A DNA stretch of 64,000 bases from VXPQ01 sp965116435 (GCA_965116435.1 OZ220686.1:1798001-1862000); one strand, 5' to 3'. Shown: positions 52,522-62,539, counted from the first letter of the stretch. Program-made: numbers and translations. Notes: a model not told the origin generated them from the sequence alone.

Positions 52522-54315
52522 TCACGCCGCGGCTTCGCTGCGGCGGATATCCCTGACCTGGAGTTGGGTTTCCGTGCGGCGGTTCCAGGTGTTTTCCTTG
52601 AGCGAAAAAAGCATGTCGAAGGGTTGCTGTTCGCTGCGGCATTGCTCCAGCATGTCGTATCGAGACCCCATCCCGAACCCAATGGCCTTCATGGGCGCGG
52701 CGTTGGTCGAGCGCCCTTCTTGCGGTTGTTGCACCGAAAACTTGAGGTGCTGCCCGTCCTTGCCGACCTTGCGCGGCGGCCAGGCAGGAAGCAGTCCGTT
52801 GGCCTGAAACACGGGGCGCGCGTTTTTATAGCCCAATCCGAAAGGCTCGAATTGTTTGAGCACGGACATGAACCGGCGGTCTATTTCATGCAGATGGAGC
52901 AGTGCATCCACATGGATGGCAGGGAGGAGGGTTTCGGCCGTCACCATCTTGCCCACGGCCTGGTCGAACCGTTCTTGCAGCGCCGGAAGTCTGGAGATTT
53001 CCAGCGACAAGCCCGCGGCGAAGGCATGTCCCCCGAACCGCACCAGCAAGTCTTCGCATTCCCGAAGTGCGGCGAACACGTTCATGCCTTCGATTTCGGG
53101 AGATCGGGCGGAGCCGGTGATCACGTCGTCTATGGTGCTGAGGAGAATGACGGGGCGCCGGAACCTTTCGACCAGGCGGGACGCCACGATCCCGATTACG
53201 CCCGCACACCATTGCCGATTGTGCAGGACCAACGCATGCTGCATCTTGCCCGAGGTGATTTGTCGTTCGGCGCTTTTGATCGCCGACTCGAGGGTTTCCT
53301 GATCCTTCTCCCGCCGCTGATCGTTAAGGTTATTGAGCTCGTCCGCATAGCGTTGCGCCGTTTCGTTGTTCTCTGCCAGCAGCAGGTCGACGGCGGTTTT
53401 GGCGGAGGTCATGCGCCCGGCGGCATTGATGCGCGGCGCGATTCGGAACACGATGTCGTCGGAGTCGCAGGAATCAAGTGAAACGCCCGCCACCGCCGTC
53501 AGCGCCCGCAGTCCCGGGCAGGGTTTCTCGCGAAGCCGCTGGAGGCCAAGGGCGAGCAGGACCCGGTTTTCGTTGTAGTTTTCTTGTTTGCCTACTTCTA
53601 TCACGGGAACGCCGTCGCTGGCGGTTGCGACGGCCACAAGGTCCAGCCACTCCATGGCCTCTGCCGGATTGCGCCCCAGTTTTGTCAGCACGGCCTGCAC
53701 CAGCTTGAAGCCCACGCTGCACCCCGCGAGTTCCTTGAAGGGATACGTGCAGTCGTTTCGCTTCGGGTCCAGCACGGCCACGGCGTCGGGCAGTTCGTCT
53801 TTCGGCGTGTGGTGGTCGCATATGACCAGGTCCATTCCTTTTTCGCGGGCGTATCGGGCCTCCTCCACGGATGTGACGCCGCAGTCCACGGCGACGATGA
53901 GGCGGGCGCCCAGCTTGGCGGCTTCGTCCAGGCCCGGGCGGCTTAGTCCGTACCCGTGCTTGAAGCGGTTCGGAACGAAAAAACCCACGTCTCCGCCCAG
54001 CGAACGCAGCGACGCAACCAGCAAGGTGGTCGCTGTCGTGCCGTCCACGTCGTAGTCCCCGTACACGACGATGCGCTCGCGCTCCCGGAGTGCCTGCGTC
54101 ACGCGCGTCGCCGCCGTGTCCATATCCTTCATGAGGAACGGATCGTGCAGGTCGCTGGGGACGGGGCGAAAGAAGGCGCGCGCTCCGTCGAAGGTATCTA
54201 TTCCCCGGAGAATGAGCGCCCGGGAAAGCGCCTCGGGGAGGTTGTTCAATTGCCGTCCGATATCCCGGACGGCTTCTTCGGAAGGAACAGGTCGAAGATT
54301 CCAGCGATGAGTCAT
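52522..54315 (-). CDS. recJ: Single-stranded-DNA-specific exonuclease RecJ
   Basis: 597 residues. The DHH core has YGDYDVDGTTATTLLV near 77, LIVAVDCGVTS and CDHHTP near 166, then the DHHA1 part with GRMTSAKTAVDLLLA and FGGHAFAAGLSL. It degrades ssDNA 5' to 3' in repair and recombination using Mn or Mg. The C-terminal OB-like domain runs from about 480. A 159-bp gap separates it from the beta-helix gene upstream on the same strand. Confidence 0.96.
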   Translation of the reverse strand: MTHRWNLRPVPSEEAVRDIGRQLNNLPEALSRALILRGIDTFDGARAFFRPVPSDLHDPFLMKDMDTAATRVTQALRERERIVVYGDYDVDGTTATTLLVASLRSLGGDVGFFVPNRFKHGYGLSRPGLDEAAKLGARLIVAVDCGVTSVEEARYAREKGMDLVICDHHTPKDELPDAVAVLDPKRNDCTYPFKELAGCSVGFKLVQAVLTKLGRNPAEAMEWLDLVAVATASDGVPVIEVGKQENYNENRVLLALGLQRLREKPCPGLRALTAVAGVSLDSCDSDDIVFRIAPRINAAGRMTSAKTAVDLLLAENNETAQRYADELNNLNDQRREKDQETLESAIKSAERQITSGKMQHALVLHNRQWCAGVIGIVASRLVERFRRPVILLSTIDDVITGSARSPEIEGMNVFAALRECEDLLVRFGGHAFAAGLSLEISRLPALQERFDQAVGKMVTAETLLPAIHVDALLHLHEIDRRFMSVLKQFEPFGLGYKNARPVFQANGLLPAWPPRKVGKDGQHLKFSVQQPQEGRSTNAAPMKAIGFGMGSRYDMLEQCRSEQQPFDMLFSLKENTWNRRTETQLQVRDIRRSEAAA

Positions 54316-54474
54316 GAGGGAACGGCTAAACAGATGCGTCCGCCGAAAAAGCGGACCTTTGCATGGAAGGTAGCCATTCCGTGCTCTTTCCGCAAGACCT
54401 TGCCCGTCTCGTCGCTACATTGTTACATTTGAGCGCTTTTTCGGAGCGTTCGCGGGTTGCCGCAGCGGATGGGG

Positions 54475-56115
54475 TTATTTGAGCAGGGACATCGTCTTCG
54501 TGGCTACGCGTTGCTCCGTCTGCAAGACGTACAGGTACGTGCCGCTGGCGAGGCCCGTCCCGTCGAACGAAACGCTGTACCAGCCTGCGGGCTGTACGCC
54601 ATCTACCAGCACGCGGACCTGGCGCCCCAGCATGTCGTGGACGGAGAGCGTGACGTTCTGCGCCGTCTCCAGCGAAAATCCGATCGTCGTGGACGGGTTG
54701 AACGGGTTCGGATGGTTCTGGTCCAGCACGAAAGCGGAGGGAATGTCCTTGCCGAGGCGCTCGACCGTGGTGCTGCGGCCCTCGCTGGTCAGGATGCCCG
54801 CGTCGGAGAGAAAGGACCAGCCGGCGGCCCAGTTCACGTCTCCGAAGGCCCCCACGTACTCCGTTTTTTCGAACCAGTCGTCGAGGTTGTCGTGGTTGGT
54901 TCCCGTGCGGGCGGGGCTGCCTGCTGCGGGCCGGGGGTCGAGTCCGCCGTCGTTCGTGCGGCTGATGCCTCGGAGCATGGGGTCGGTAACCCTGTTTTGC
55001 GCCGCCGCCAACGCCTGCAACGTCAACCAGGGGGATTCCCCATCAATCACCTCGTTGTCCTTGAAAGCGCCCGCAATGTTGTGTGCGAGCACCAGGTCGC
55101 CTGCGTCGAACCGCGCCCGGCTGTCTTCCCCTGAAGCGAGGTCCTCGACCTTGAGCCCGCTTCCGGCGAAGTCGTGAAAGATCGAGTTGTAGTACTTGCC
55201 GCCCGCATTGTCGCGGATGTTCAGGGCAGGACCGTTTTTGCTGTTCGAAGCATTGACGCCCGATCCGATATAGGTGGCGTTCGAGATCACCGGGACAGCG
55301 TATGGTTTTCCGTCTTCGGGGTCCGTGCCGCCGTCGTGTTCTCCAGCGCTGTCTCCGATGTCTTCGGCGTGTATGGAGAACCAGAACTGGCCCTTGCCGC
55401 GGAATCCTTCGTCGTAGTCGAAGGAATCGTCTCCGTTGAAGGCGGCGATGAGGTAGCGGGTGTTGACCGTTCCCCCGAACCATTCGAATCCGTCGTCCTT
55501 GTTGTTGAAGACTTCGACGTACTCGATGGTGGTTCCGGAACCGACGCCGCCCATGGAGAGGCCGTTTATTTCATTGCCTCCTCCGATATCCGTGCCGCCG
55601 TATCGAATAGAGACATAGCGGAAGATGCCCGAATTGTCGTCGTTTTCGTTTCCTCCGTAGACGGCTCTCGTTTCCGTGGTCGGTATGCCTTCGATGGCCG
55701 TTTCGCCGGGGGTGGAGTTCAGCCCTGCTTTGCCGAGTATGATGACGCCTCCCCAGAGTCCGCGGGTATCAAGCGGCAGGTCGTCTGGATCGTTCGGATC
55801 GTCGACCAAGGTGGTGAAGACGATGGGGTTGCTGGCCGTGCCGTTGGCGTAGATTTTTCCTCCTCGGGCAACGATGAGCGCGGAAGCGTTTTCTCCCTGG
55901 CCCGGATTGCCCTTGACGACCGTGCCCGCTTCGATGGTGAGCGTTTCGCCGTCTTCCACGAAGACGAATCCGTTCAGGACATACGTGTTGTCCGCCGTCC
56001 ATGAGACATCGCCCGTGATGTCCGCGTCCGTTACCGTCACGGTGTTCTGGGCCAGGGCGGCCGGGGCGAAGAGGAGCAGCGCAAGGGCCGCTGAAGCAAA
56101 TAGCGTACGATACAT
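54475..56115 (-). CDS. Secreted beta-helix-like protein with Por/T9SS C-terminal sorting domain
   Basis: 546 residues. A signal peptide ends at ALAQ near residue 23. Residues 25-430 read as a repetitive parallel beta-helix-like passenger (LTIEAGTVVKGNPGQGENAS, RGLWGGVIILGKAGLNST), and there are many Asp/Asn and Gly. The last 80 residues are the typical sorting domain with NHPNPFNPSTTIGFSL, VHDMLGRQVRVL and GTYLYVLQTE. Hence it is probably exported by a type IX-like system to the cell surface. It follows the TonB receptor gene by 131 bp on the same strand, suggesting joint use of a substrate. Confidence 0.85.
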   Translation of the reverse strand: MYRTLFASAALALLLFAPAALAQNTVTVTDADITGDVSWTADNTYVLNGFVFVEDGETLTIEAGTVVKGNPGQGENASALIVARGGKIYANGTASNPIVFTTLVDDPNDPDDLPLDTRGLWGGVIILGKAGLNSTPGETAIEGIPTTETRAVYGGNENDDNSGIFRYVSIRYGGTDIGGGNEINGLSMGGVGSGTTIEYVEVFNNKDDGFEWFGGTVNTRYLIAAFNGDDSFDYDEGFRGKGQFWFSIHAEDIGDSAGEHDGGTDPEDGKPYAVPVISNATYIGSGVNASNSKNGPALNIRDNAGGKYYNSIFHDFAGSGLKVEDLASGEDSRARFDAGDLVLAHNIAGAFKDNEVIDGESPWLTLQALAAAQNRVTDPMLRGISRTNDGGLDPRPAAGSPARTGTNHDNLDDWFEKTEYVGAFGDVNWAAGWSFLSDAGILTSEGRSTTVERLGKDIPSAFVLDQNHPNPFNPSTTIGFSLETAQNVTLSVHDMLGRQVRVLVDGVQPAGWYSVSFDGTGLASGTYLYVLQTEQRVATKTMSLLK

Positions 56116-56246
56116 GATGAAGTAAGCGAGTTGGTTGGTTAAGGAAGGGGGTTGTTGTTAACGGTTTCGTAACATGGGCCAGAAACAGCGCAGGGCAACC
56201 CAAGGCCGCCCTGCGAGGATAATCCGGTATGTGAACAAGGTCGCAA

Positions 56247-59138
56247 TTAGTCGAGTGCGTAGCTCAGGCCCAGCGAGAAGGACCGCCCGAAGGTGTAGGA
56301 TTCCGCAATGAAATCGTGGCTCTGGTACGTGTGGGCGAACACGGTTTTCTGGTTCAGCAGGTTCTTCGCGGATCCCTTGATCGAAAAATTGAACCAGAGG
56401 TCTTTCTTGACGGTCAGGTCCACGATATGCCTCGGGCGTTCGAAGATGTTCGGGGTCCCGCCCGCCGCCACGCGGTCCAGCCGTCGCCCGAACACATTGT
56501 AGTATGCGCTCGCCGTGGCGCCGACTTCCGGATTGTCGTAGGTCAGGTCCAGGTTGACGACATACGGAGATTGCCCTTGCAGGGGGCGCGTATCCGCCGC
56601 GTCCGGGCGCAACGCCCGGATGAGTTCCAGTTCGTCCGGCTCGATAGCCACCCTGGATCGCACGAACGAAATGTTGGCGCCCGCCTGCACGAACCGAAGG
56701 AAGCCGGCGAGCTGATCCAGGTTTTTCCGAGCCTCGATTTCTACGCCGTACACGGCGGCATGGTCGGTGTTCTGGAACTTTACGTTCGGCGAAGACGCCG
56801 CCGCGCGCGGGTCGATGGCCCGTTCGATCGGATTCCGAAAATACTTGTAGAAGCCGCTTACGGCCAGAATTTCGCCGGGGCGGGTAAACCACTCCCAGCG
56901 TATGTCGTAGTTGTCGATGAGCGACCGTTCAAGTTCCGGGTTACCCAGATAGATGTAATCGCCGATGAAACTGAACGAGGCATAGGGGGCTATTTCGCGG
57001 AAATTCGGGCGCGCCAGCGTCCGGCCTTGCGCCAGCCGCACATTCATGTTGTCCCGGATTTCGTATACCAGGTTCATGGAGGGCAAGAGGTCCTGCGTGT
57101 CGATAATGCCTTGGTCCAGCAAGCTGTCCGCGCTGGTCACCACCATGTCCGTGGTTTCCACGCGCAAGCCCCCGACGGCGCGCAAGCGCCGGGTCAGCGG
57201 AATGTCCAGCATGAGATAGCCCGCCGCAATATCCTGGTCTCCGTCGTAGCTGCTGGAAGGCTGGGTTACGTCCAGGATGTAATTCCCGAAGCGAAAGAAC
57301 CGCGCCGTGCTCGCCTCTTCGGAAAGGCCCGTATGTTCCGCAAAAAACCCAACAGGGTCTCCATCGTAGCGAACCTTGTCCTGCCGGAATTCGAAGCGGC
57401 GTTCACGGAATGCCCGGGTCTTGCGCTCAAAACTGCCCCCGGCCTTCACCTGCGCAGATAGCCCGCGCCACTGCCTGAACGGCAGGGAGGCGTCCAGTGC
57501 GCCGCTTTGCAGGTCTTCCTCCATGGTGCGGAAGTACCGCGTGGGCACCGGATAGATTGCCGGGCTGATCGAATAATATGTTTCGTCTCCCTCCTCGGGA
57601 AGATAGTCGTTCGTGAAGAACCGCAAGTCCGGTTCGTCCTGCAAAGTGTTCGTGACAGAGCCGGTCCATTCGATCTTGAGCCCGCTGTCCCCGAAGAGTA
57701 CATGTTTCCCGCGCGTCTGGTAACTGTCCATTTCCCGTGACACGTACTGAAGCGTGCGGGTTTCGTATACGGCGTCTGATTCAAGGTCTCGGGGAAATGC
57801 TCCATACTGATAGCGCGCCGTTGATTCGCCGCTCCGGTTATTCATGTAGTTGAAGCCCAGTTCGTGCTTCGGGTGCGGCTTGTAGCTGGCGTTGACGAGC
57901 GTGCCCCACAAGACTTCGTCCGTGCCGCGCTGGTCCGTAAACAGGAAGTCGTTGTTCAATTCCTCGGCGGAGGAACTCGTGAGCGTGTACCGTGCGGTGG
58001 AGCCGTTCTCGTATTCCCGCACGTTTCGGCTATAGCTCAGGCTGGCGATGACGCCGAGGGGCCTGCCGAACACGGGAAGTTGATTGCCCAGCGAAAAACT
58101 GTAACTCTGGTTTATCGGCGCGGAGAGGCGGGCGGGCGCCATGACGCCATTGAATGCCCGGGAAAGTTGGTCCAGTTCCTGCGCCGCCGCCGCATCCGTG
58201 AAGGCGTTCCCGATATTCGGGATATCCAGATTCGGATTGTTAAACACTTCCGGCAAGGTGTGTGTCCCTCCGTTGTTGCCCAGCCACCCGGCGGAGCCGT
58301 CTTCGTAGGACAGGAAGTCGCTGCCCGGCCTGATATTGCCTTTGTAACTGATTGAGGACGAGAACGAAACGGTAAAGTCGTCCGGGAAGGCTTTCGTCCC
58401 GATGTTCACCGAGCCGCCGGAGAAGCTGCCCGGCTTGTCCGGGGTGAACGTTTTCGAGGTAACGATGTTGTCCAGCAGGTTTGCCGGGAAGAGGTCCAGC
58501 GGCACGGAGTTGCGGTCCGGGTCCGCGCTCGGCAACGTGGCGCCGTTGAGTTGCGTATTCATGTACCGGTCGCCCAGGCCCCGCACGTACACATACTTGC
58601 CGCCTACGACGGACACGCCCGTTACCTTTTCCATGGCGTCGGCGGCGGTGGAGCTGCCGGACCGTCCGATGGCCTCGGCGCTGATGGCGTCGCTCACGGC
58701 GGCGGCTTTCTGACGCTGTTTCAGCAGGGAAGCGTCCGTGTTTTCCAGCGCACGGGCTGCCACCACCACCTCTTCCAGGCCAATGGCCTCCGGCGCAAGA
58801 GACAGATCGACGATGGCGGCTTCGCCTTCCGTCACGACCACATCCGTCACCGTGACGTTCGTGTAGCCAATGTAGGAGAAAACGAGACGGTAGGTTCCGG
58901 GTTCGACCGGGCGGATCGTATACTCCCCGTCCAGGTCGGTGGTCGCGCCGACAATCGTGCCTTCCATCACCACATTTGCCCCGATGAGGGTTTCTCCGGT
59001 TTCGGAGTCCACCACGTTGCCGGTAATGGATCCCGTTCTCGCGGATTGCGCGACAGCCGTCGAGGCAAGCAGCGAAAGGCTCAGGCAAGCGACCCCGAGG
59101 CAAGCGACTGCTGCGCCCCCTCTGTATAATCGTGTCAT
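56247..59138 (-). CDS. TonB-dependent outer-membrane receptor
   Basis: 963 residues. A signal peptide (to about 30) is followed by a CarboxypepD_reg-like domain (GSITGNVVDSETGETLIGAN, near 37-115). The plug domain lies near 120-260 (AEAIGRSGSSTAADAMEKVT, VRGLGDRYMNTQLNG). A large beta barrel follows to the end, closing with SFSLGLSYALD. Such receptors import large ligands such as glycans, siderophores or peptides using TonB energy. No SusD partner is adjacent; the secreted beta-helix gene downstream is the only candidate companion. Confidence 0.93.
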   Translation of the reverse strand: MTRLYRGGAAVACLGVACLSLSLLASTAVAQSARTGSITGNVVDSETGETLIGANVVMEGTIVGATTDLDGEYTIRPVEPGTYRLVFSYIGYTNVTVTDVVVTEGEAAIVDLSLAPEAIGLEEVVVAARALENTDASLLKQRQKAAAVSDAISAEAIGRSGSSTAADAMEKVTGVSVVGGKYVYVRGLGDRYMNTQLNGATLPSADPDRNSVPLDLFPANLLDNIVTSKTFTPDKPGSFSGGSVNIGTKAFPDDFTVSFSSSISYKGNIRPGSDFLSYEDGSAGWLGNNGGTHTLPEVFNNPNLDIPNIGNAFTDAAAAQELDQLSRAFNGVMAPARLSAPINQSYSFSLGNQLPVFGRPLGVIASLSYSRNVREYENGSTARYTLTSSSAEELNNDFLFTDQRGTDEVLWGTLVNASYKPHPKHELGFNYMNNRSGESTARYQYGAFPRDLESDAVYETRTLQYVSREMDSYQTRGKHVLFGDSGLKIEWTGSVTNTLQDEPDLRFFTNDYLPEEGDETYYSISPAIYPVPTRYFRTMEEDLQSGALDASLPFRQWRGLSAQVKAGGSFERKTRAFRERRFEFRQDKVRYDGDPVGFFAEHTGLSEEASTARFFRFGNYILDVTQPSSSYDGDQDIAAGYLMLDIPLTRRLRAVGGLRVETTDMVVTSADSLLDQGIIDTQDLLPSMNLVYEIRDNMNVRLAQGRTLARPNFREIAPYASFSFIGDYIYLGNPELERSLIDNYDIRWEWFTRPGEILAVSGFYKYFRNPIERAIDPRAAASSPNVKFQNTDHAAVYGVEIEARKNLDQLAGFLRFVQAGANISFVRSRVAIEPDELELIRALRPDAADTRPLQGQSPYVVNLDLTYDNPEVGATASAYYNVFGRRLDRVAAGGTPNIFERPRHIVDLTVKKDLWFNFSIKGSAKNLLNQKTVFAHTYQSHDFIAESYTFGRSFSLGLSYALD

Positions 59139-59249
59139 GTCGGTAAAATGGCGTTTTGGTGCGTGGCTCTTGTGCGAAGCGCGGCGTAACGTATCTTACA
59201 GCCGTGCGCCCATGCATACGACGCAACATACGTACGCCACATTACCAAA

Positions 59250-60524
59250 ATGTTAACGTTGCTTCTTCGCGCATTTTTCACAAAAAATCCCGTCCCTACC
59301 GAACTCCTCGAAAAAAGCGTATTGTCTGTCCATTCTCGCCGGGATTACCTGGTCCTTTTCGCGCTGTGGCTGATGGTGTTTTCCGCCAGCAGCCAGGTCA
59401 TCGTGATTTCGCCCATTTTGCCCCGCATTGCGGAGGCGCTGGAGGTGCAGGAATCGTTGCTCGGCACGCTGATTACGTCGTATGCCGTGATGCTGGGCAT
59501 TTTCGCCCTGGTGACCGGTCCCATTTCCGACAAGATCGGGCGGCGCCGGATTCTGCTTGTTGGGACCGGGTTCATGGCGGCGTGTTTGTATCTGCATGCC
59601 CTGGCCGATACCTATGCGTCCCTGCTCGCCGTGCGCGCGCTGGCAGGGATGGCGGGCGGCGCCCTGAGCGGAGCCGCCGTGGCCTATGTAGGGGATTATT
59701 TTCCCTACGATCGGCGGGGGTGGGCCAACGGATGGGTAATGAGCGGGATCGCGGTTGGACAGGTGGTCGGCATTCCGCTCGGGACGCTCCTTGCAGAATT
59801 CGGCGATTACCGTTGGCCGTTTCTGATGTTTGCGGTCACCATGACCGGGGCTTTTCTGTTGATATGGAAGGCGGTCCCGCAGCCGGATGTGCAGCGGGAC
59901 GTTCGCCGTCTTTCCGTGGGGCGGGTTGTTTCGGATTATGTCGGCCTGTGCCGCCGCCCCGTGACGCGGAACGCGGCGCTGGTCTATTTCCTGACGTTCC
60001 TTGGCGTGGGGCTGTATCTTGTGTATCTCCCGACCTGGCTGGAGCGCAGCCTGGACGTACGCGGGGAAGCCATTGCGGCCCTCTTTTTGTTCGGCGGCCT
60101 GGCCCATGTGGTTGCGGGACCCGCCGCCGGAAAACTGTCCGACCGCGTCGGGCGCAAGCCGCTCGTTATATGGTCGTGCATTGGCCTGGCTGTTGTGATG
60201 CCGCTGATGACCTGGTTGACCACCAGCATGTGGATCGCGTGTACGCTGTTTACGGCGGCCATGTTGTTGCTTGCCCTGCGCATCAGTCCGCTTCAGTCGT
60301 TGTTGAGCGCACTGGTTCCGTCCAGCAGCCGCGGGATGTTGATGAGTTTCGCGATTGCGTCGGGGCAAGTCGGCATCGGCATCAGCGCGGCGCTTGCCGG
60401 GCTGGCGTATGCCCGGTACGGGTACTGGAGCAATACGCTCCTCGCCATCGGCGCCGTGCTGATCATGGCGCTGATGGTGTGGCGCGGCTTGCCGGAGCCG
60501 GACGAGACGGTCCCCGCGCATTGA
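59250..60524 (+). CDS. Major facilitator superfamily transporter
   Basis: 424 residues, twelve predicted membrane helices. The loop 2-3 motif reads GPISDKIGRRRILLVG near 88-103, and a second copy, KLSDRVGRKPLVI, is in the C-half. It is divergent from the TonB receptor, with 111 bp between. Substrate unknown; it may export or import a small molecule connected with the receptor pair, but this is inference. Its stop lies inside a repeat unit. Confidence 0.9.
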   Translation: MLTLLLRAFFTKNPVPTELLEKSVLSVHSRRDYLVLFALWLMVFSASSQVIVISPILPRIAEALEVQESLLGTLITSYAVMLGIFALVTGPISDKIGRRRILLVGTGFMAACLYLHALADTYASLLAVRALAGMAGGALSGAAVAYVGDYFPYDRRGWANGWVMSGIAVGQVVGIPLGTLLAEFGDYRWPFLMFAVTMTGAFLLIWKAVPQPDVQRDVRRLSVGRVVSDYVGLCRRPVTRNAALVYFLTFLGVGLYLVYLPTWLERSLDVRGEAIAALFLFGGLAHVVAGPAAGKLSDRVGRKPLVIWSCIGLAVVMPLMTWLTTSMWIACTLFTAAMLLLALRISPLQSLLSALVPSSSRGMLMSFAIASGQVGIGISAALAGLAYARYGYWSNTLLAIGAVLIMALMVWRGLPEPDETVPAH

Positions 60525-60540
60525 TCCGTGCATCCTTTGT
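60522..60540. repeat. Partial copy of the hairpin repeat at the MFS gene 3' end
   Basis: TGATCCGTGCATCCTTTGT, matching the right end of the 45682-45718 unit (GATCCGTGCATCCTTT). Its first three bases are the MFS stop codon. Confidence 0.65.
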
Positions 60541-60572
60541 ATAACGAGCCTGTTTGGCGAGCCGCCTGAGCC

Positions 60573-60866
60573 ATGTCCCGATCCCGCACGTCCCGGCCGC
60601 TGGGCGACATCCTCGAATCGCTTATTGACCGGCTGAATATGCGGCCCCGCCTCGACGAGGCCGCGGTGGTGAATACGTGGCGGCAGCTGGCCGGGCCGGA
60701 GGTATGCGACGTTATGGACGGAGCCTGGGTGCAGGGCCACACCCTCTTTGTCCGCATTACAAGCGCGGCCTGTCGTCAGGATTTGCACCTGAATCGGTCA
60801 AGTTGGCGGGACCGGCTCAACGAGCGACTGGGCGCGGCGCGCATTCAGGAAATCGTGTTCCGGTAA
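60573..60866 (+). CDS. dciA: DciA-like protein (DUF721)
   Basis: 97 residues. The pattern LGDILESLIDRLNMRPRLDE, VVNTWRQLAGPEV, and the final QEIVFR match the DUF721/DciA family. DciA recruits and loads DnaB at the origin in bacteria without DnaC or DnaI. It lies 49 bp after the MFS gene on the same strand. The identity rests on pattern match of a short protein. Confidence 0.8.
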   Translation: MSRSRTSRPLGDILESLIDRLNMRPRLDEAAVVNTWRQLAGPEVCDVMDGAWVQGHTLFVRITSAACRQDLHLNRSSWRDRLNERLGAARIQEIVFR

Positions 60867-60874
60867 CAGACGCG

Positions 60875-60995
60875 GGATGCGCTGGTTACCTCCGCAAAGG
60901 TCCGAGGCCGCACGGCGTGCGCTGGCAAGGAATGGCGCCGCCGGCAATGCGGCGGCCTCGCGCAATGAGACATGGCGCCGCCGGCGCGCTCCGCG
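60875..60995. repeat. Diverged copy of the intergenic repeat
   Basis: GGATGCGCTGGTTACCTCCG at 60875 aligns nearly without gaps to 40594-40714, including GCTGGCAAGGAATG and the ending GCGCGCTCC. The copy carries extra ATGGCGCCGCCGG runs (60932 and 60972). It lies just after dciA in the gap before the fabF stop. Confidence 0.7.
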
Positions 60996-61018
60996 ATTAT
61001 TCCCCGGGTATCTCCCGA

Positions 61019-62275
61019 TTATTCCTCGAATTTTCTGAACGCCACCGACGTGTTGTGGCCGCCGAAACCGAACGCATTGCTCGCGCCGACCCGCACCGGG
61101 CGGCGGTTCGGTTCGTTGAACGTGTAGTCCAGGTCGCAGGCCGGATCGCCTTCCTTGAAATTGATGGTGGGCGGAATGCGGTCGTGCACAATCGCAAGGA
61201 TGGTCGCAATGGCTTCCACGGCGCCCGCGGCGCCCAGCAAGTGGCCGGTCATGCTCTTGGTGGAGGACAGCGCCATGTCGTAGGCGTGCGCCCCGAACAC
61301 TTGCTTGACGGCTTTCGTTTCCGCCACGTCGCCCAGGGGCGTGGAGGTCCCGTGCATGTTCAGGTAGTCCACCTCTTCTATTTCCAGGCCCGCATCCCGC
61401 AAGAGCGCATACATGGCGAGCGCTGCGCCGCTGCCTTCCGGGTCCGGGGCCGTCATGTGGTATGCGTCGGCGGACATGCCCACTCCGATGATTTCGGCGT
61501 AAATGCTTGCGCCCCGGTTCTGGGCATGGCTCAACTCTTCGAGCATGAGCGCGCCGGCGCCTTCGCCCAGCACGAATCCGTCGCGGTTCGCGTCGAAGGG
61601 GCGGCTGGCGCGGGCCGGGTCGTCGTTTCGGGTAGAGAGCGCCCGCAACGCATTGAATCCGCCTACGCCGAGTTCCGTTACGCTGGCCTCCGTGCCCCCC
61701 GACAGGATCGCCTCCGCTTGCCCCTGCCGGATCAGCATGTAGGCGTCGCCGAGGTTGTTGTTGCCCGTGGCGCACGCCGAAACGATACAGTAATTCGGTC
61801 CCCGAAAACCGTATTTCATCGAAATGTGCCCGCTTGCAATGTCCGGGATCATCATCGGAATGAAGAACGGCGAGATGCGTCGCGGCCCGCGTTCGAGGTG
61901 AATGGCTGTCTGGTCCTGGAAGGTCTGCAGCCCGCCGATACCGCTGCCGAACACGACGCCGATGCGGTCCTTCTCGGCTTGCGGGATGTCGTCGCCGTCC
62001 AGGCCCGCGTCGCGAACGGCTTGTTCTGCGGCGACCATAGCGAACTGGGCGAACCGATCCAGCCGGTTCACAGCCTTGGTCCCAAGGGCTTCTCTGGCGT
62101 CGAAGCCCTTGAGTTCGCAAGCAAACTTCGTCGGGAAATCTTCCGTGTCGAACAGGGTAATGGGAGCCGCTCCGCTTTCGCCCCGCATCATCGCCTCCCA
62201 GAAGGCGTCTACGGAGTTTCCAAGCGGAGTCAGGGCGCCCATCCCCGTGATGACAACTCTGCGTTCTTTTGGCAT
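61019..62275 (-). CDS. fabF: 3-oxoacyl-ACP synthase II FabF
   Basis: 418 residues. RRVVITGMGALTPLG at the N-terminus, the catalytic Cys in VSACATGNN (about 166), His in NMHGTSTPLGD, and NAFGFGGHNTS. It elongates acyl-ACP chains. It starts 24 bp after acpP; the pair sits about 37 kb from the fabHDG cluster. Confidence 0.97.
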   Translation of the reverse strand: MPKERRVVITGMGALTPLGNSVDAFWEAMMRGESGAAPITLFDTEDFPTKFACELKGFDAREALGTKAVNRLDRFAQFAMVAAEQAVRDAGLDGDDIPQAEKDRIGVVFGSGIGGLQTFQDQTAIHLERGPRRISPFFIPMMIPDIASGHISMKYGFRGPNYCIVSACATGNNNLGDAYMLIRQGQAEAILSGGTEASVTELGVGGFNALRALSTRNDDPARASRPFDANRDGFVLGEGAGALMLEELSHAQNRGASIYAEIIGVGMSADAYHMTAPDPEGSGAALAMYALLRDAGLEIEEVDYLNMHGTSTPLGDVAETKAVKQVFGAHAYDMALSSTKSMTGHLLGAAGAVEAIATILAIVHDRIPPTINFKEGDPACDLDYTFNEPNRRPVRVGASNAFGFGGHNTSVAFRKFEE

Positions 62276-62299
62276 ACGGGACGTAGGCGTAGCGCGGTC

Positions 62300-62539
62300 T
62301 TACGAGACTCTTTCCTCGAGATATTTCACCGCATCTCCCACCGTCGGGATGGTTTCTGCGTCCTCGTCGGAAATGGTGATATCGAATTCCTTTTCGAATT
62401 CCATGATCAATTCGACAGTGTCAAGCGAGTCCGCACCAAGGTCGTTCGTGAACGAAGCGTCGGGAACGACGACGGATTCTTCCACGCCCAGTTTTTCCAC
62501 GATGATAGACGTGACCTTCTCTGCGATCGGGTTCGCCAT
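62300..62539 (-). CDS. acpP: Acyl carrier protein
   Basis: 79 residues. The phosphopantetheine attachment serine is in LGADSLDTVELIMEFE (about residue 38). The rest is acidic, as is normal for ACP. It carries the growing chain for FabD, FabG, FabH and FabF. Confidence 0.97.
   Translation of the reverse strand: MANPIAEKVTSIIVEKLGVEESVVVPDASFTNDLGADSLDTVELIMEFEKEFDITISDEDAETIPTVGDAVKYLEERVS

Noticed and set aside
54338..54356. Terminator after the beta-helix gene (GTCCGC-loop-GCGGAC)
   Set aside because: The stem is only six base pairs and no T-run follows on the relevant strand.
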